Assembly: GCA_964511405.1 (NCBI GenBank)
Contig: CAZEFK010000105.1
Location: 1 to 25,403, forward strand
DNA: 25,403 nucleotides
Direction of reading: 5' to 3'
Origin: CAZEFK01 sp964511405
GTDB taxonomy: Bacteria > Pseudomonadota > Alphaproteobacteria > Elsterales > Elsteraceae
Below, in pieces: positions 1 to 8,029 of the stretch. Position 1 is the first letter of the stretch; every line of letters begins with the position of its first letter. The notes beneath the pieces are model-generated. The model was not told the origin of the DNA and searched no databases. It saw nothing but the letters and a program-made list of their open reading frames with translations. A program made the position numbers and the translations under genes.

Positions 1-153
1 GGCCGCGGGCTCGGCCCCGGACTCGGCGGCCGCAGGCTCGACGGATGGCCCCGCCGCCCCATCCGCCGCGGGCGGCGCAGCGGCGGACGCGTCGGCAGCC
101 GGCGCGGGCGCCGCCTTGTCGTCTTCGCCGGGCTGCTTATCCTGGTCCGCCAT
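1..153 (-). CDS. N-terminal fragment of an unidentified Ala/Pro-rich acidic protein (runs off the left edge)
   Basis: An open frame runs leftward from an ATG at 153-151 to the window edge, 51 codons with no stop. It begins MADQDKQPGEDDKAAPAPAA and continues as a disordered, acidic, Ala/Pro-rich tail. Such N-terminal extensions occur on GrpE, on translocase-associated proteins and on many other cytosolic proteins, so they do not identify the family. The start codon overlaps the divergent Sir2 start by two bases (CATG, 151-154). Low-complexity GC-rich DNA gives open frames easily, so the gene call itself is uncertain. The folded part that could identify it lies outside the window. Confidence 0.45.
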   Translation of the reverse strand, partial: MADQDKQPGEDDKAAPAPAADASAAAPPAADGAAGPSVEPAAAESGAEPAA

Positions 154-865
154 GAGCCGTCACGACCGCATCGTTATCCTGACCGGGGCCGGGATCTCCG
201 CCGAGAGCGGCCTTCAGACCTTCCGCGACCGCGACGGCATCTGGTCGGCAGTGCGCATCGAGGATGTTGCCACACCGGAGGCGTTTCGGCGCGATCCTAC
301 CCGCGTGCACGCGTTCTACAACGCCCGCCGTGCCCAGCTCACGGATCCCGCGGTGCAGCCCAATGCCGCGCACCGGGCGCTGGCCCGACTCGATGCGGGC
401 TGGCGCGGCGACTTGCTGCTGGTCACCCAGAATGTCGACGACCTGCATGCCCGCGCCGGCAGCCGCCGGCTGATCGCGATGCACGGCCAGCTGGCCGAGG
501 TGTCGTGCCTCGGCTGCGGCGCCGTGCGGCCCTGGACCGGGCCCCTGGCGGTGGACCTGGCCTGTCCGGCTTGCGCCGCCCCCGGGGGCTTGCGCCCGAA
601 CGTGGTGTGGTTCGGCGAGGTGCCGCACGCGCTGGACCGCATCGGCGCGGCGCTGGCGGACTGCGACCTGTTCGTCGCCATCGGCACCTCGGGCGCGGTC
701 TATCCGGCCGCCGGCTTCGTGGCCGCGGCCAGGGCGGCCGGCGCCCACACCATCGAGATCAACCTGGAGCGATCGGAGGGATCGGGCCGCTTCGCCGAGC
801 GGCGGTTCGGCCGCGCGTCCGAGCTGGTCCCGGCCCTGGTCCAGGAGCTGCTCGATGCCGTCTGA
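152..865 (+). CDS. cobB: Sir2-family NAD-dependent protein deacylase (class III, CobB/SIRT5-like)
   Basis: Encodes 237 residues from ATG 152. It removes acyl groups from lysines using NAD+, giving O-acyl-ADP-ribose and nicotinamide in the cytosol. Visible motifs in order are the NAD-binding GAGISAESGLQTFRD (about residue 12), FYNARR, TQNVDDLHARAGS and the catalytic His in MHGQL. Then come two zinc CxxC pairs (CLGCG and CPACA), VVWFGE, and the Rossmann-type GTSGAVYP and EINLE. The Y-x-x-R in FYNARR matches the pair that selects malonyl/succinyl-lysine in SIRT5 and E. coli CobB, so desuccinylase activity is likely (inference). An upstream in-frame start at 116 would add 12 residues lying over the divergent gene; ATG 152 fits the family better. 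The 3' end overlaps the next gene by 11 bases, indicating co-transcription. Confidence 0.93.
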   Translation: MSRHDRIVILTGAGISAESGLQTFRDRDGIWSAVRIEDVATPEAFRRDPTRVHAFYNARRAQLTDPAVQPNAAHRALARLDAGWRGDLLLVTQNVDDLHARAGSRRLIAMHGQLAEVSCLGCGAVRPWTGPLAVDLACPACAAPGGLRPNVVWFGEVPHALDRIGAALADCDLFVAIGTSGAVYPAAGFVAAARAAGAHTIEINLERSEGSGRFAERRFGRASELVPALVQELLDAV

Positions 866-1436
866 CCTGGCGGCGCTGGCGGCCGAGATGCGGGCCTGTG
901 CCGCTTGCGCCGACCTGCCCTTCGGCCCGCGCCCGATCTTCCAGCTGGCGTCGGGCGCCCGGCTGATGATCACCAGCCAGGCGCCGGGCACGCGCGCACA
1001 CCGGGCCGGCCGCACCTTCGACGATGTCAGCGGCGACACGCTGCGCGGCTGGCTGGGCGTCACCCGCGCGGAGTTCTACGACTCGAGCCGCATCGCCATC
1101 GTGCCCATGGGGATGTGCTATCCCGGGCGGGGCGCGGGGGGCGACCTGCCGCCGCGGCCGGGTTGCGCGCCCCTGTGGCAGGCGCGGGTGCGCGCCGCGC
1201 TGCCCCAGGTCGAGCTGACCCTGCTGGTCGGCCGGTTCGCGCAGCTCTACCATCTGGGCGAGCGCTGCGGCCCGACCCTGGCCGACACGGTGGCGCGCTG
1301 GCAGGACTTCCTGCCGACCTTCCTGCCCACGCCCCATCCCAGCCCGCGCAACCGGCGCTGGCTGCAGCGCTTCCCGCTGTTCGAGACCGCCATCCTGCCC
1401 GAAATCCGCCAGCGGGTGCGGGCGCTGCTGGCCTAA
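855..1436 (+). CDS. Uracil-DNA glycosylase superfamily protein with four-cysteine (probable Fe-S) signature
   Basis: Encodes 193 residues from ATG 855, overlapping the Sir2 gene by 11 bases. The fold is suggested by SQAPGTRAHRAGRTFDDVSG (equivalent of motif A, residues about 41-60), by LRGWLGV, and by the late PHPSPRN (motif B-like). Cysteines 15, 18, 88 and 104 have the C-x2-C ... C-x15-C spacing of family 4 glycosylases, whose cysteines bind a [4Fe-4S] cluster. The role would be uracil excision, starting base-excision repair. However, the canonical family 4 motif A (GEAPG followed by an acidic residue) is replaced by QAPG-TRAHR, so substrate and activity may differ. Membership of the superfamily is fairly certain; the exact reaction is not. 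Confidence 0.85.
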   Translation: MPSDLAALAAEMRACAACADLPFGPRPIFQLASGARLMITSQAPGTRAHRAGRTFDDVSGDTLRGWLGVTRAEFYDSSRIAIVPMGMCYPGRGAGGDLPPRPGCAPLWQARVRAALPQVELTLLVGRFAQLYHLGERCGPTLADTVARWQDFLPTFLPTPHPSPRNRRWLQRFPLFETAILPEIRQRVRALLA

Positions 1437-1460
1437 CATCCCCTATCTGGAGGCATCCCG

Positions 1461-2207
1461 TTGAACCAGTTCGACTTCGGCGGCCGCGTCGCGGCCATCA
1501 CCGGCGGCGGCCGCGGCATTGGCCGCGCCGTTGCCGAGCGCATGCTGGCCGGCGGCGCCAAGGTCGCGCTGTGGGACCGCGACGCCGATGCGGCCGCCGC
1601 CGCGGCCCGCGATCTGGGCCCGGCGGCGCTGGCGGTGCCCATGGACGTGGCCGACGCGGCCTCGATCGCCGCCGCCCTGGCCGCCACCGAGGCGGGGCTG
1701 GGGCCGCTCGACGTCCTGGTCAACAGCGCCGCGATCACCGGCCCGACCGTGCCGGTCGAGGACTATCCGGCCGACGCCTGGCGCCAGGTCATCGAGATCG
1801 ACCTGATCGGCCTGTTCCTGTGCTGCAAGGCCGTGATCCCGACCATGAAGGCGCGCGATTACGGGCGCATCGTCAACATCGCCTCGATCGCCGGCAAGGA
1901 AGGCAACCCCAATGCGTCGGCCTATTCGGCGGCCAAGGCCGGGGTGCTGGCGCTGACCAAGTCGCTGGGCAAGGAGCTGGCCACGACCGGCATCCGCGTC
2001 AACGCGGTCACCCCCGCCGCCGTCAAGACCGAGATCTTCCAGCAGATGAGCGAGGCCCACATCGCCTTCATGCTGTCGAAGATCCCGATGGGCCGGTTCG
2101 GGCTGGTCGAGGAGGTGGCGGCGCTGGTCTGCTGGCTGGCCTCGGCAGAGTGCTCGTTCTCGACCGGTGCGGTGTTCGACATCTCCGGCGGCCGCGCCAC
2201 CTACTGA
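1461..2207 (+). CDS. SDR-family NAD(P)-dependent oxidoreductase (FabG-like)
   Basis: Encodes 248 residues from a TTG start chosen because GGAGG at 1449-1453 lies seven bases upstream. It is a classical short-chain dehydrogenase/reductase. The dinucleotide site GGGRGIG is near residue 15, NSAA near residue 88, and the active-site Ser in IVNIASIAG is followed by YSAAK carrying the catalytic Tyr and Lys. GRFG and the C-terminal GAVFDISGG are the typical substrate-loop and tail elements. It reduces a carbonyl or oxidises a secondary alcohol in the cytosol; the substrate cannot be read from the sequence. It follows the glycosylase gene by 24 bases and is probably in the same transcript, though the functions are not obviously linked. 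Relatives include 3-oxoacyl-ACP reductases and sugar or hydroxyacid dehydrogenases. Confidence 0.92.
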   Translation: MNQFDFGGRVAAITGGGRGIGRAVAERMLAGGAKVALWDRDADAAAAAARDLGPAALAVPMDVADAASIAAALAATEAGLGPLDVLVNSAAITGPTVPVEDYPADAWRQVIEIDLIGLFLCCKAVIPTMKARDYGRIVNIASIAGKEGNPNASAYSAAKAGVLALTKSLGKELATTGIRVNAVTPAAVKTEIFQQMSEAHIAFMLSKIPMGRFGLVEEVAALVCWLASAECSFSTGAVFDISGGRATY

Positions 2208-2279
2208 CGCCGACCGCCCCGGGGAACGCCGGGCACCCTCGTCCTGTTCTCGGCATGGAGCAGGCAGGGAGGCGCCGGC

Positions 2280-3434
2280 ATGGCGGGATTCGATCGGTTC
2301 TCGGTGGTTACGGCCGCGACTTGGCCCACCCTGTCGATCTACGTTCCGACCGCACGCGAGACCGGCAGCGCCCTGGTTGCGGCCACCGGCCTGCGCAATC
2401 TGCTGGCCGATGCCGCCGCCCGCCTGGCCGCGAGCGGCGTGCGCCGGCCGACAGTCCAGGAGCTGCTGCAGCCGGCCGAGCGGCTGGCCGCGGATGTCGA
2501 GGCCTGGGAGCGGCCTGAACGCGGCTTGGCGCTGTTCCTGTCGCCCGGCCAGTACCTACAGCAGGACCTGCCGATCGGCGTGCCGACGCGGCTGGTGCTG
2601 GGACATCATGTGTTCGTGCGGCCGATGCTGCAGCTCTGGCAGGGCGACGACCGCTTTTTCCTCTTGTCGCTGTCGGCCGGCCAAGTCCGGCTGGAGCGCT
2701 GCACGCGGTTCGCCTGCGAGGTCCAGGCCGTGCCCGGGATGCCGGCCAGCCTGCAGGTGGTGATCGCCGAGACCGAGGTCGAGCCGACCGTTCAGGTTCA
2801 GCCGCAGGCGCGGCGCGGCTTGCGCGGCGCGTCCGCCGCGGTCGCCGGCCATGGCCTGGAATCGCCGAACGAGGTGCGCAAGACCGAGTTCGTCGAATTC
2901 CTGCGCCGGGTCGCCGACGCCACGGCGCGCCACCTGGCGGCCGAGTCGGCGCCGCTGGTGCTGGCCGGCGAACCCGAGATCCTGGGCAATTTCCGCAAGA
3001 TCGCGCGCATTCGGACCCTGGTCGCCGAGGCGATCGAGGCCAACCCCTTCGCGCTGGATCCGGCCGAGCTGCGGACCCGCGCCCATGCCTTGCTCAAGCC
3101 GCGCCTGGAGCGGCCGCTGATCGAGGTCTGCGACGTGATCGCGGCGCGCCTCGGCACGGCCGAGCCGACCGTCAGCCTGCGGGTCGAGGAGATCCTGGGC
3201 GCGGCGCGGTTCGGGCGCGTCTCGGCGCTGTTGGTCGACGAGGAGGCCATGTTGTGGGGCCGCTTCGACGAGTCAGGCGCGACGGTCGAAGCCAAGGGCA
3301 CGCCCGGCCCAGAGGACGACGAGCTGCTGAACCTGGCGGCGCTGCACACGATCGCCCATGGCGGCGCGGTCTATAGCCTGGCCCCGGCAGCCATGCCGCA
3401 GCACGCCCTGGCCGCGGCGCTGCTGCGCTACTAG
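2280..3434 (+). CDS. Bacterial archaeo-eukaryotic release-factor-like protein (baeRF family 3-like)
   Basis: Encodes 384 residues from ATG 2280 with a good Shine-Dalgarno AGGGAGG at 2266-2272. The N-terminus PTLSIYVPT, the segment GLALFLSPGQ, the FFLLSLSAGQVRLERC strand and the C-terminal HGGAVYSLAPAAMPQHALAA followed by LLRY are what I recognise as the baeRF3 pattern. These proteins resemble eRF1 and Pelota and are proposed to act at the ribosome, but their biochemical role in bacteria is not established. The gene shares one base with the AsmA gene after it (TAGTG, 3432-3436), so translation of the pair is likely coupled. A 72-base gap precedes it, leaving room for a promoter, but I see no clear -35/-10 pair there. 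Confidence 0.8.
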   Translation: MAGFDRFSVVTAATWPTLSIYVPTARETGSALVAATGLRNLLADAAARLAASGVRRPTVQELLQPAERLAADVEAWERPERGLALFLSPGQYLQQDLPIGVPTRLVLGHHVFVRPMLQLWQGDDRFFLLSLSAGQVRLERCTRFACEVQAVPGMPASLQVVIAETEVEPTVQVQPQARRGLRGASAAVAGHGLESPNEVRKTEFVEFLRRVADATARHLAAESAPLVLAGEPEILGNFRKIARIRTLVAEAIEANPFALDPAELRTRAHALLKPRLERPLIEVCDVIAARLGTAEPTVSLRVEEILGAARFGRVSALLVDEEAMLWGRFDESGATVEAKGTPGPEDDELLNLAALHTIAHGGAVYSLAPAAMPQHALAAALLRY

Positions 3435-5545
3435 TGGCCGCGGTCCTGCAGCCCCTGCGGCGGCATCCCGGCCTGACGGTGCTGGGCCTGATCGTCGTGG
3501 CTGTCGTGGCGGTGATCGTGCTGTGGGACTGGAATTGGTTCCGGCCGCTGGCCGAGGCCCGGGCCTCGGCGCTGCTCGGCCGTCCGGTCACGATCGGCAA
3601 CCTGGCGGTCCAACTGGGCTGGGAGCCGTTGGTCGCGGCCGACGATATCGCGATCGGCAATCCGCCCGAGTTTCCGGCCGGCAGCCAGACCGCCCATGTC
3701 GACCGCGTCGCCGCCCGCGTCGAGCTCATGGACCTGCTGCATGGCGCCCTGGTGATCCCCGCGGTGGTGGTCGACCATCCCGTCGGCGACTTCCACCGCG
3801 GGCCGTCGGGCACGCCGAACTGGGCGTTCAAGCTGGCCGGCGGCTCGTCGCGCACGCCGCCCCGGCTCGGCGGGCTGGTGATCAACCAGGGCAACATTCA
3901 TTTGGCCGACCCGACGCTGCGGGCCGACGTCCAGCTGGCCGTATCGACGGAGGCGGCACCCGACGGCGAGCCGCGGCTGGTGGTGACCGGCCGCGGCTCC
4001 TATGCCAACCAGCCGATCACCGCGCGGTTCGTCGGCGGGTCGGTGCTGGCGCTGCGCGATCCGTCGAAGCCCTATCCGGTCGACCTGCAGCTGGCCAATG
4101 GCGCCACCCGCATCACCCTCAAGGGCACGGTCGAGCAGCCCCTGACCCTAGGGGGTGCGCAGCTCGCGCTGGACCTGCAGGGGCCCGACATGGCCCAGCT
4201 GTTTCCGCTGACCGGCGTGCCGTTCCCGGAGACCCAGGCCTACCATGTCAGCGGCGCGCTCGATTACGCCGCCGGCAAGATCCGCTTCCGCCGGTTCGCC
4301 GGCACCGTCGGCAGCAGCGACCTGGAGGGTGACTTCGCGGTCGATCCCGGGCCCGAGCGGCCGGTGGTGACGGCGACCCTGGCCTCGCGCCGCGTCGTGC
4401 TGGCCGACCTGGCCGCCTTCATCGGCAGCACCCCGGGCAAATCAGGCGCGCCGACCGAGACCCCGCGCCAGAAGCAGGAACGGGCGGCCCAGGAGGCGAG
4501 CCCGCGCCTGATCCCCGACCTGCCGCTCAACCTGCCCAAGATCAAGGCTGCGGACGTCCATCTGAGCTACAAGGGCGCGCGCATCGAAAGCCAGTCGACG
4601 CCGCTCGACGACCTGGAGGCGCGCCTCGCCATCGACAACGGCAAGATCACGCTCGATCCCCTGAGCTTCGGCGTCGGCCAGGGCCGGATCGTCTCGACCA
4701 TCGCGCTCGACGCCCGGGACGGCGCCGTCCACGCCGTGGCCGACGTCGACTTCCGCCAGGTCGACGTGCGCCGCCTGATGGCGGCCACGCACACCTTCGG
4801 CGGCGCCGGCACCATCGGCGGCCGCATGCGGGTCGACGGCACCGGCCGGTCGCTGTCCGAGGTCCTGGGCAGCGGCAATGGCGAGCTGCGCTTGTTCATG
4901 ACCGGCGGCGATCTCAGCGCACTGCTGGTCGACCTGGCCGGCCTCGATCTCGGCAACGCCCTGACCTCGGCCTTGGGCCTGCCGACCCGCACGCCGGTGC
5001 GCTGCATGGTCGGCGACTTCGGGCTGGCCCAGGGCCAGCTCGGCATCCGCACCTTCCTGATCGACACCACCGAGGCCAACATCGTGGCCAAGGGCGGGAT
5101 CAACCTGCGCGACGAGAAGACCGACGTTCAGGTTACGACGGATCCCAAGCATCCCAGCATCGGTTCACTGGCCGCCCCGATCGACATCACGGGACCGTTG
5201 AAGAGCCCGGGGATCAAACCCGATCCGGGGGTGCTGGCGGCGCGCGGCGGCGCTGCGGCCGTGCTGGGCGTGCTGCTGACGCCGCTGGGCGCGCTGTTGC
5301 CCACGATCCAGCTCGGCCTGGGCGAGGACAGCGACTGTGCTGGCGTCGTGGATCGCGCCCGCGCCGCGGTGGCCGAGATGCAGCGCGCGCCGCCGCCGCC
5401 ACAGGCCGTGCACGCACCCCAAAGCGCGGCGCCGCCGATCGGCGGTGGTGCGGCGGGGACGGCCGCGGGCGCCGGGGCGAAGGAGCGGGCGCCGCGCGCT
5501 ACGCCGCGACATCAGGCGCCACCGGCGACGGCTCGCCCGCGGTGA
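3434..5545 (+). CDS. AsmA-family envelope protein
   Basis: Encodes 703 residues from a GTG that overlaps the preceding TAG by one base. Residues about 12-32 form a single N-terminal membrane anchor, followed by FRPLAEARASALLGRPVTIG, the hallmark AsmA start. The long periplasmic part is a repetitive beta-rich domain. A C-terminal AsmA_2-like segment reads GTGRSLSEVLGSGNGELRLF, then SIGSLAAPIDITGPLKSPGI. AsmA proteins are inner-membrane-anchored and are thought to help move phospholipids to, or maintain, the outer membrane. The last 60 or so residues are a disordered Pro/Ala/Arg-rich tail, which is unusual. This tail lies over the convergent PNPOx gene (47-base overlap), so its composition may partly reflect that constraint. 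Confidence 0.88.
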   Translation: MAAVLQPLRRHPGLTVLGLIVVAVVAVIVLWDWNWFRPLAEARASALLGRPVTIGNLAVQLGWEPLVAADDIAIGNPPEFPAGSQTAHVDRVAARVELMDLLHGALVIPAVVVDHPVGDFHRGPSGTPNWAFKLAGGSSRTPPRLGGLVINQGNIHLADPTLRADVQLAVSTEAAPDGEPRLVVTGRGSYANQPITARFVGGSVLALRDPSKPYPVDLQLANGATRITLKGTVEQPLTLGGAQLALDLQGPDMAQLFPLTGVPFPETQAYHVSGALDYAAGKIRFRRFAGTVGSSDLEGDFAVDPGPERPVVTATLASRRVVLADLAAFIGSTPGKSGAPTETPRQKQERAAQEASPRLIPDLPLNLPKIKAADVHLSYKGARIESQSTPLDDLEARLAIDNGKITLDPLSFGVGQGRIVSTIALDARDGAVHAVADVDFRQVDVRRLMAATHTFGGAGTIGGRMRVDGTGRSLSEVLGSGNGELRLFMTGGDLSALLVDLAGLDLGNALTSALGLPTRTPVRCMVGDFGLAQGQLGIRTFLIDTTEANIVAKGGINLRDEKTDVQVTTDPKHPSIGSLAAPIDITGPLKSPGIKPDPGVLAARGGAAAVLGVLLTPLGALLPTIQLGLGEDSDCAGVVDRARAAVAEMQRAPPPPQAVHAPQSAAPPIGGGAAGTAAGAGAKERAPRATPRHQAPPATARPR

Positions 5546-6413
5546 AGCGGAGCGGCATGCCGCCGCGCAGCCACTGGCCGTGCTCGGGCCTGAACCGCCA
5601 CAGGCGCTCGGCGCCGGGCAGGGCGGCGACCGCCGGGCCGTCCCACTCGATGCCGGTCCGGCCGGTGACCTGCAGCAGGTCGCCGGTCGCGAAGTCCGGG
5701 ACCAGCAGCCCGGCCCGCGGATCGGCGAGCAGGTTGCCCAGGGTGTTGAAGAACTTGTTGCCGGCATAATCAGGCACCACGATCGCGCCGTCGGCCTCGA
5801 TGCCCAGGAAGCCGGGCTGGCCGCCGCGATGCGAGACATCGACGGCGCCATCGGCCGCCGAGGCCACGAACAGGGTTGCAGCCCCGTCGATCAGGCGCCG
5901 GGCCTCGCCGTCGAGCGCGGCCATGGGTTCGGCCCGCACCGGCCCCGGCATCCGCCAGCCGAGATAGTCGCGGGCGTGGATGTATTTGGGGCAGTTGCCG
6001 AAGCTCTGCTCCACGGCCACCGAGAAGCCCCGGTCATCGAGTGCTATGACCGGGCCGTTCATGCGGTTGCGCCGGCGGGTCGGCAGCTCGATCCCCAGCA
6101 GGCCCAGCCGCGCGCCCGGCGCCAGCACCGCCGCCAGCGGGTCGCCCGCATCAGGGCGCGCCGCGATGTCCAGCCGCTGCGGCGTCGGGCTGGCGACGAA
6201 GCCGGGCGGGCCCGCCAGCAGCGACGCCCAGGGCCGGCCCGCGGCGTCGATCGAGCCGACCAGCAGGAACGGCAGCTGGGCGAAGAAGACGCGGTGCTGG
6301 TCGGGCATGAAGGGGCGGAGGACCTGGCGTCCGACCGCCGCCATCCGGTCGGCCACGCCGACGCGCGCCTGGATGGCGCGCTCGCCGGCGTGCCAAGGCG
6401 ATGGCGCATCCAT
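5499..6413 (-). CDS. Pyridoxamine 5'-phosphate oxidase-related FMN-binding protein
   Basis: Encodes 304 residues from ATG 6413, which is one base past the GST stop codon. Two split-barrel halves are recognisable: FMPDQHRVFFAQLPFLLVGSID with GRPWASLLAGPPGF near the N-terminus, and TLFVASAADGAVDVSHRGG with VPDYAGNKFFNTLGNL in the second half. Between them is SFGNCPKYIHAR, characteristic of this two-barrel PNPOx-like subfamily. It probably binds FMN or a related flavin, but the substrate is unknown; it is too long and divergent to be PdxH. A longer frame begins upstream at 6545 but would overlap the GST. Co-transcription with the GST suggests a detoxification or redox role (inference). The 3' end overlaps the convergent AsmA gene by 47 bases. 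Confidence 0.88.
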   Translation of the reverse strand: MDAPSPWHAGERAIQARVGVADRMAAVGRQVLRPFMPDQHRVFFAQLPFLLVGSIDAAGRPWASLLAGPPGFVASPTPQRLDIAARPDAGDPLAAVLAPGARLGLLGIELPTRRRNRMNGPVIALDDRGFSVAVEQSFGNCPKYIHARDYLGWRMPGPVRAEPMAALDGEARRLIDGAATLFVASAADGAVDVSHRGGQPGFLGIEADGAIVVPDYAGNKFFNTLGNLLADPRAGLLVPDFATGDLLQVTGRTGIEWDGPAVAALPGAERLWRFRPEHGQWLRGGMPLRFTAGEPSPVAPDVAA

Positions 6414-6414
6414 G

Positions 6415-7035
6415 TCACGCCACCAGCCCGGCGCGGCTCGCCGGCATCGGCTGGAACCCGGGCAGCGCCTCGACGCGGGCCAGCCAGGCCCGGATGCCGC
6501 CATGGGGATCGAGGGGCACGCCGCCCTCGGGCGCATGCGCGACATAGCTGTAGAGCGCCACGTCGGCGATGGTCGGGCCGTGCCCGACCAGGAACTGGCG
6601 GTCGGCCAGGTGGTCGTCCAGCACCGCGAACAGCGATCCGGCGGTGCGCAGCGCTGCGTCGTGATCGAGCTTGCGGCCGAACACCGTCACCAGCCGGGCG
6701 CTCGCCGGACCAAAGTAGAGCGGCCCCTGGGCGACCGACAGCCAGCGCTGGACCTGGGCGGCCCAGACGGCGTCGGTCGGCAGCCATTGCCGCCGGGCAT
6801 CGTAGCGGGTCGCGAGATAGACCAGGATCGCGACCGAGTCGGCGATCACGGCGTCGCCATCCGCGAGCACCGGCACGGTGCCGAACGGGTTCAGCGCCAG
6901 GAAGGCGGGCTGCTTCTGCTCGCCGGCCCGCAGGTCGACGGTGCGGGCGTCGAAGGGCAGGCCGAGCAGCCGCAGCATCAGCTCGGCCCGATGCGAATGG
7001 CCCGACAGCGGGAAGCCATAGAGGGTGAGGGACAT
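6415..7035 (-). CDS. Glutathione S-transferase family protein
   Basis: Encodes 206 residues from ATG 7035, preceded by a TGGAGA ribosome-binding site. The N-terminal thioredoxin-like domain shows LTLYGFPLSGHSHRAELML, the cis-proline NPFGTVPVLADGD and the glutathione-binding ADSVAILVYLATRY. The C-terminal helical domain includes FLVGHGPTIADVALYSYVAHA, with the conserved N-capping box and hydrophobic staple of GSTs. It would conjugate glutathione to electrophiles or act as a thiol transferase in the cytosol; the exact class is not assignable, though it resembles single-gene proteobacterial GSTs. It is transcribed away from the adjacent LysR gene, the usual arrangement for regulator and target, and is followed after one base by the FMN-binding gene. 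Confidence 0.93.
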   Translation of the reverse strand: MSLTLYGFPLSGHSHRAELMLRLLGLPFDARTVDLRAGEQKQPAFLALNPFGTVPVLADGDAVIADSVAILVYLATRYDARRQWLPTDAVWAAQVQRWLSVAQGPLYFGPASARLVTVFGRKLDHDAALRTAGSLFAVLDDHLADRQFLVGHGPTIADVALYSYVAHAPEGGVPLDPHGGIRAWLARVEALPGFQPMPASRAGLVA

Positions 7036-7107
7036 GGCGGTCTCCAGGGAATGCCGCTTGGAGATGGCCGTTCCCGTTTCCGGTTTAATTGCTCAAGATC
7101 GGCGGTC

Positions 7108-7124
7108 TCTCTTGCGTATCGAGA
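7108..7124. promoter_or_regulatory. Candidate LysR-type regulator binding site (TCTC-N9-GAGA)
   Basis: The 97-base divergent spacer between the GST and LysR genes holds TCTC at 7108-7111 and GAGA at 7121-7124. The arms are inverted and contain the T-N11-A core (T7110, A7122) typical of LysR-type operators. The site lies 9 to 25 bases before the LysR start, where autorepression would be expected. A four-base arm is weak evidence. Confidence 0.35.
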
Positions 7125-7132
7125 AATAATCC

Positions 7133-8029
7133 GTGGATCGCCTGGACATCCTCGCCGCGTTCGTCGCGGTCGCCGAGCAGGGCAGCTTCGTGGCAGCGGC
7201 CCATCGGCTCGGCCGGTCGCCGGCGGCTGTGACCCGCGCCGTCGCGGCCCTGGAGGACCGCTTGGCCACCCGCCTGTTCCAGCGCAGCACCCGCGCTGTC
7301 GCGCTCACCGATGCCGGCACCCGCTACCTCGACCGCTGCCGGCGCGCGCTGGCGGCCTTCGAGGAGCTGGAGCTGTCGGCCGCCGGCGACCGCCAGGAAC
7401 TGCGCGGCCTGCTGACCATGACCGGGCCCGAGATGTTCGGGCGTCTGCATCTGCTGCCGATCGTCCAGGCGTTCATGCGCGACCATCCGGCGGTGTCGGT
7501 GTCGCTGCTGCTGCTGAACCGGATCGTGTCGTTCGTGGACGAGGGCATCGATCTCGGCGTGCGCATCGCCCACCTGCCCGACTCGTCGCTGCTGGCGATC
7601 CCGGTCGGCAGCGTCCGCCGCGTGGTCTGCGCCAGCCCGGCCTACCTGGCGGCGCGCGGCGAACCCGCGAGCCCGGCCGATCTGGCCGGGCACGACACCA
7701 TCGCCGTCACCGGCGTCCGGCCCGTGATCGACCGCTGGTCCTTCGGCCAGGGCGCGGCCGAGACGACCGTCGGCGTGACGCCGCGGCTGGCGGTCAATTC
7801 GGTCCAGGCCACCCTCGACGCCGCGGCCGCGGGCGGGGGCTTCGTGCGGGCGCTGTCCTATCAGACCGAGCCGCTCGAAGCCGCCGGCACGCTGCGTCGC
7901 GTGCTGGTCGGCTTCGAGCCGCCGCCGATCCCGATCCGCATCGTGCACCCGGCCGGCCGCCATCTGTCGCCCCAGGTCCGCCTATTCCTGGACCGGACGG
8001 CCGCCGCGCTGCGCCGGCGCTTCGGCTAA
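7133..8029 (+). CDS. LysR-family transcriptional regulator
   Basis: Encodes 298 residues from GTG 7133. The start gives the standard N-terminus MDRLDILAAFVAVAEQGSF. The winged helix-turn-helix (residues about 1-60) contains SFVAAAHRLGRSPAAVTRAV and LATRLFQRSTRAVALTDAG. The effector-binding domain (about 90-295) begins LRGLLTMTGPEMFGRLHLLP and includes the usual two-lobed periplasmic-binding-like fold. It probably controls the divergent GST/FMN-protein operon and its own synthesis. The inducer is unknown. Its stop codon TAA overlaps the stop codon TAG of the convergent HPF gene (CTAA, 8026-8029), leaving no room for a terminator between them. Confidence 0.94.
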   Translation: MDRLDILAAFVAVAEQGSFVAAAHRLGRSPAAVTRAVAALEDRLATRLFQRSTRAVALTDAGTRYLDRCRRALAAFEELELSAAGDRQELRGLLTMTGPEMFGRLHLLPIVQAFMRDHPAVSVSLLLLNRIVSFVDEGIDLGVRIAHLPDSSLLAIPVGSVRRVVCASPAYLAARGEPASPADLAGHDTIAVTGVRPVIDRWSFGQGAAETTVGVTPRLAVNSVQATLDAAAAGGGFVRALSYQTEPLEAAGTLRRVLVGFEPPPIPIRIVHPAGRHLSPQVRLFLDRTAAALRRRFG

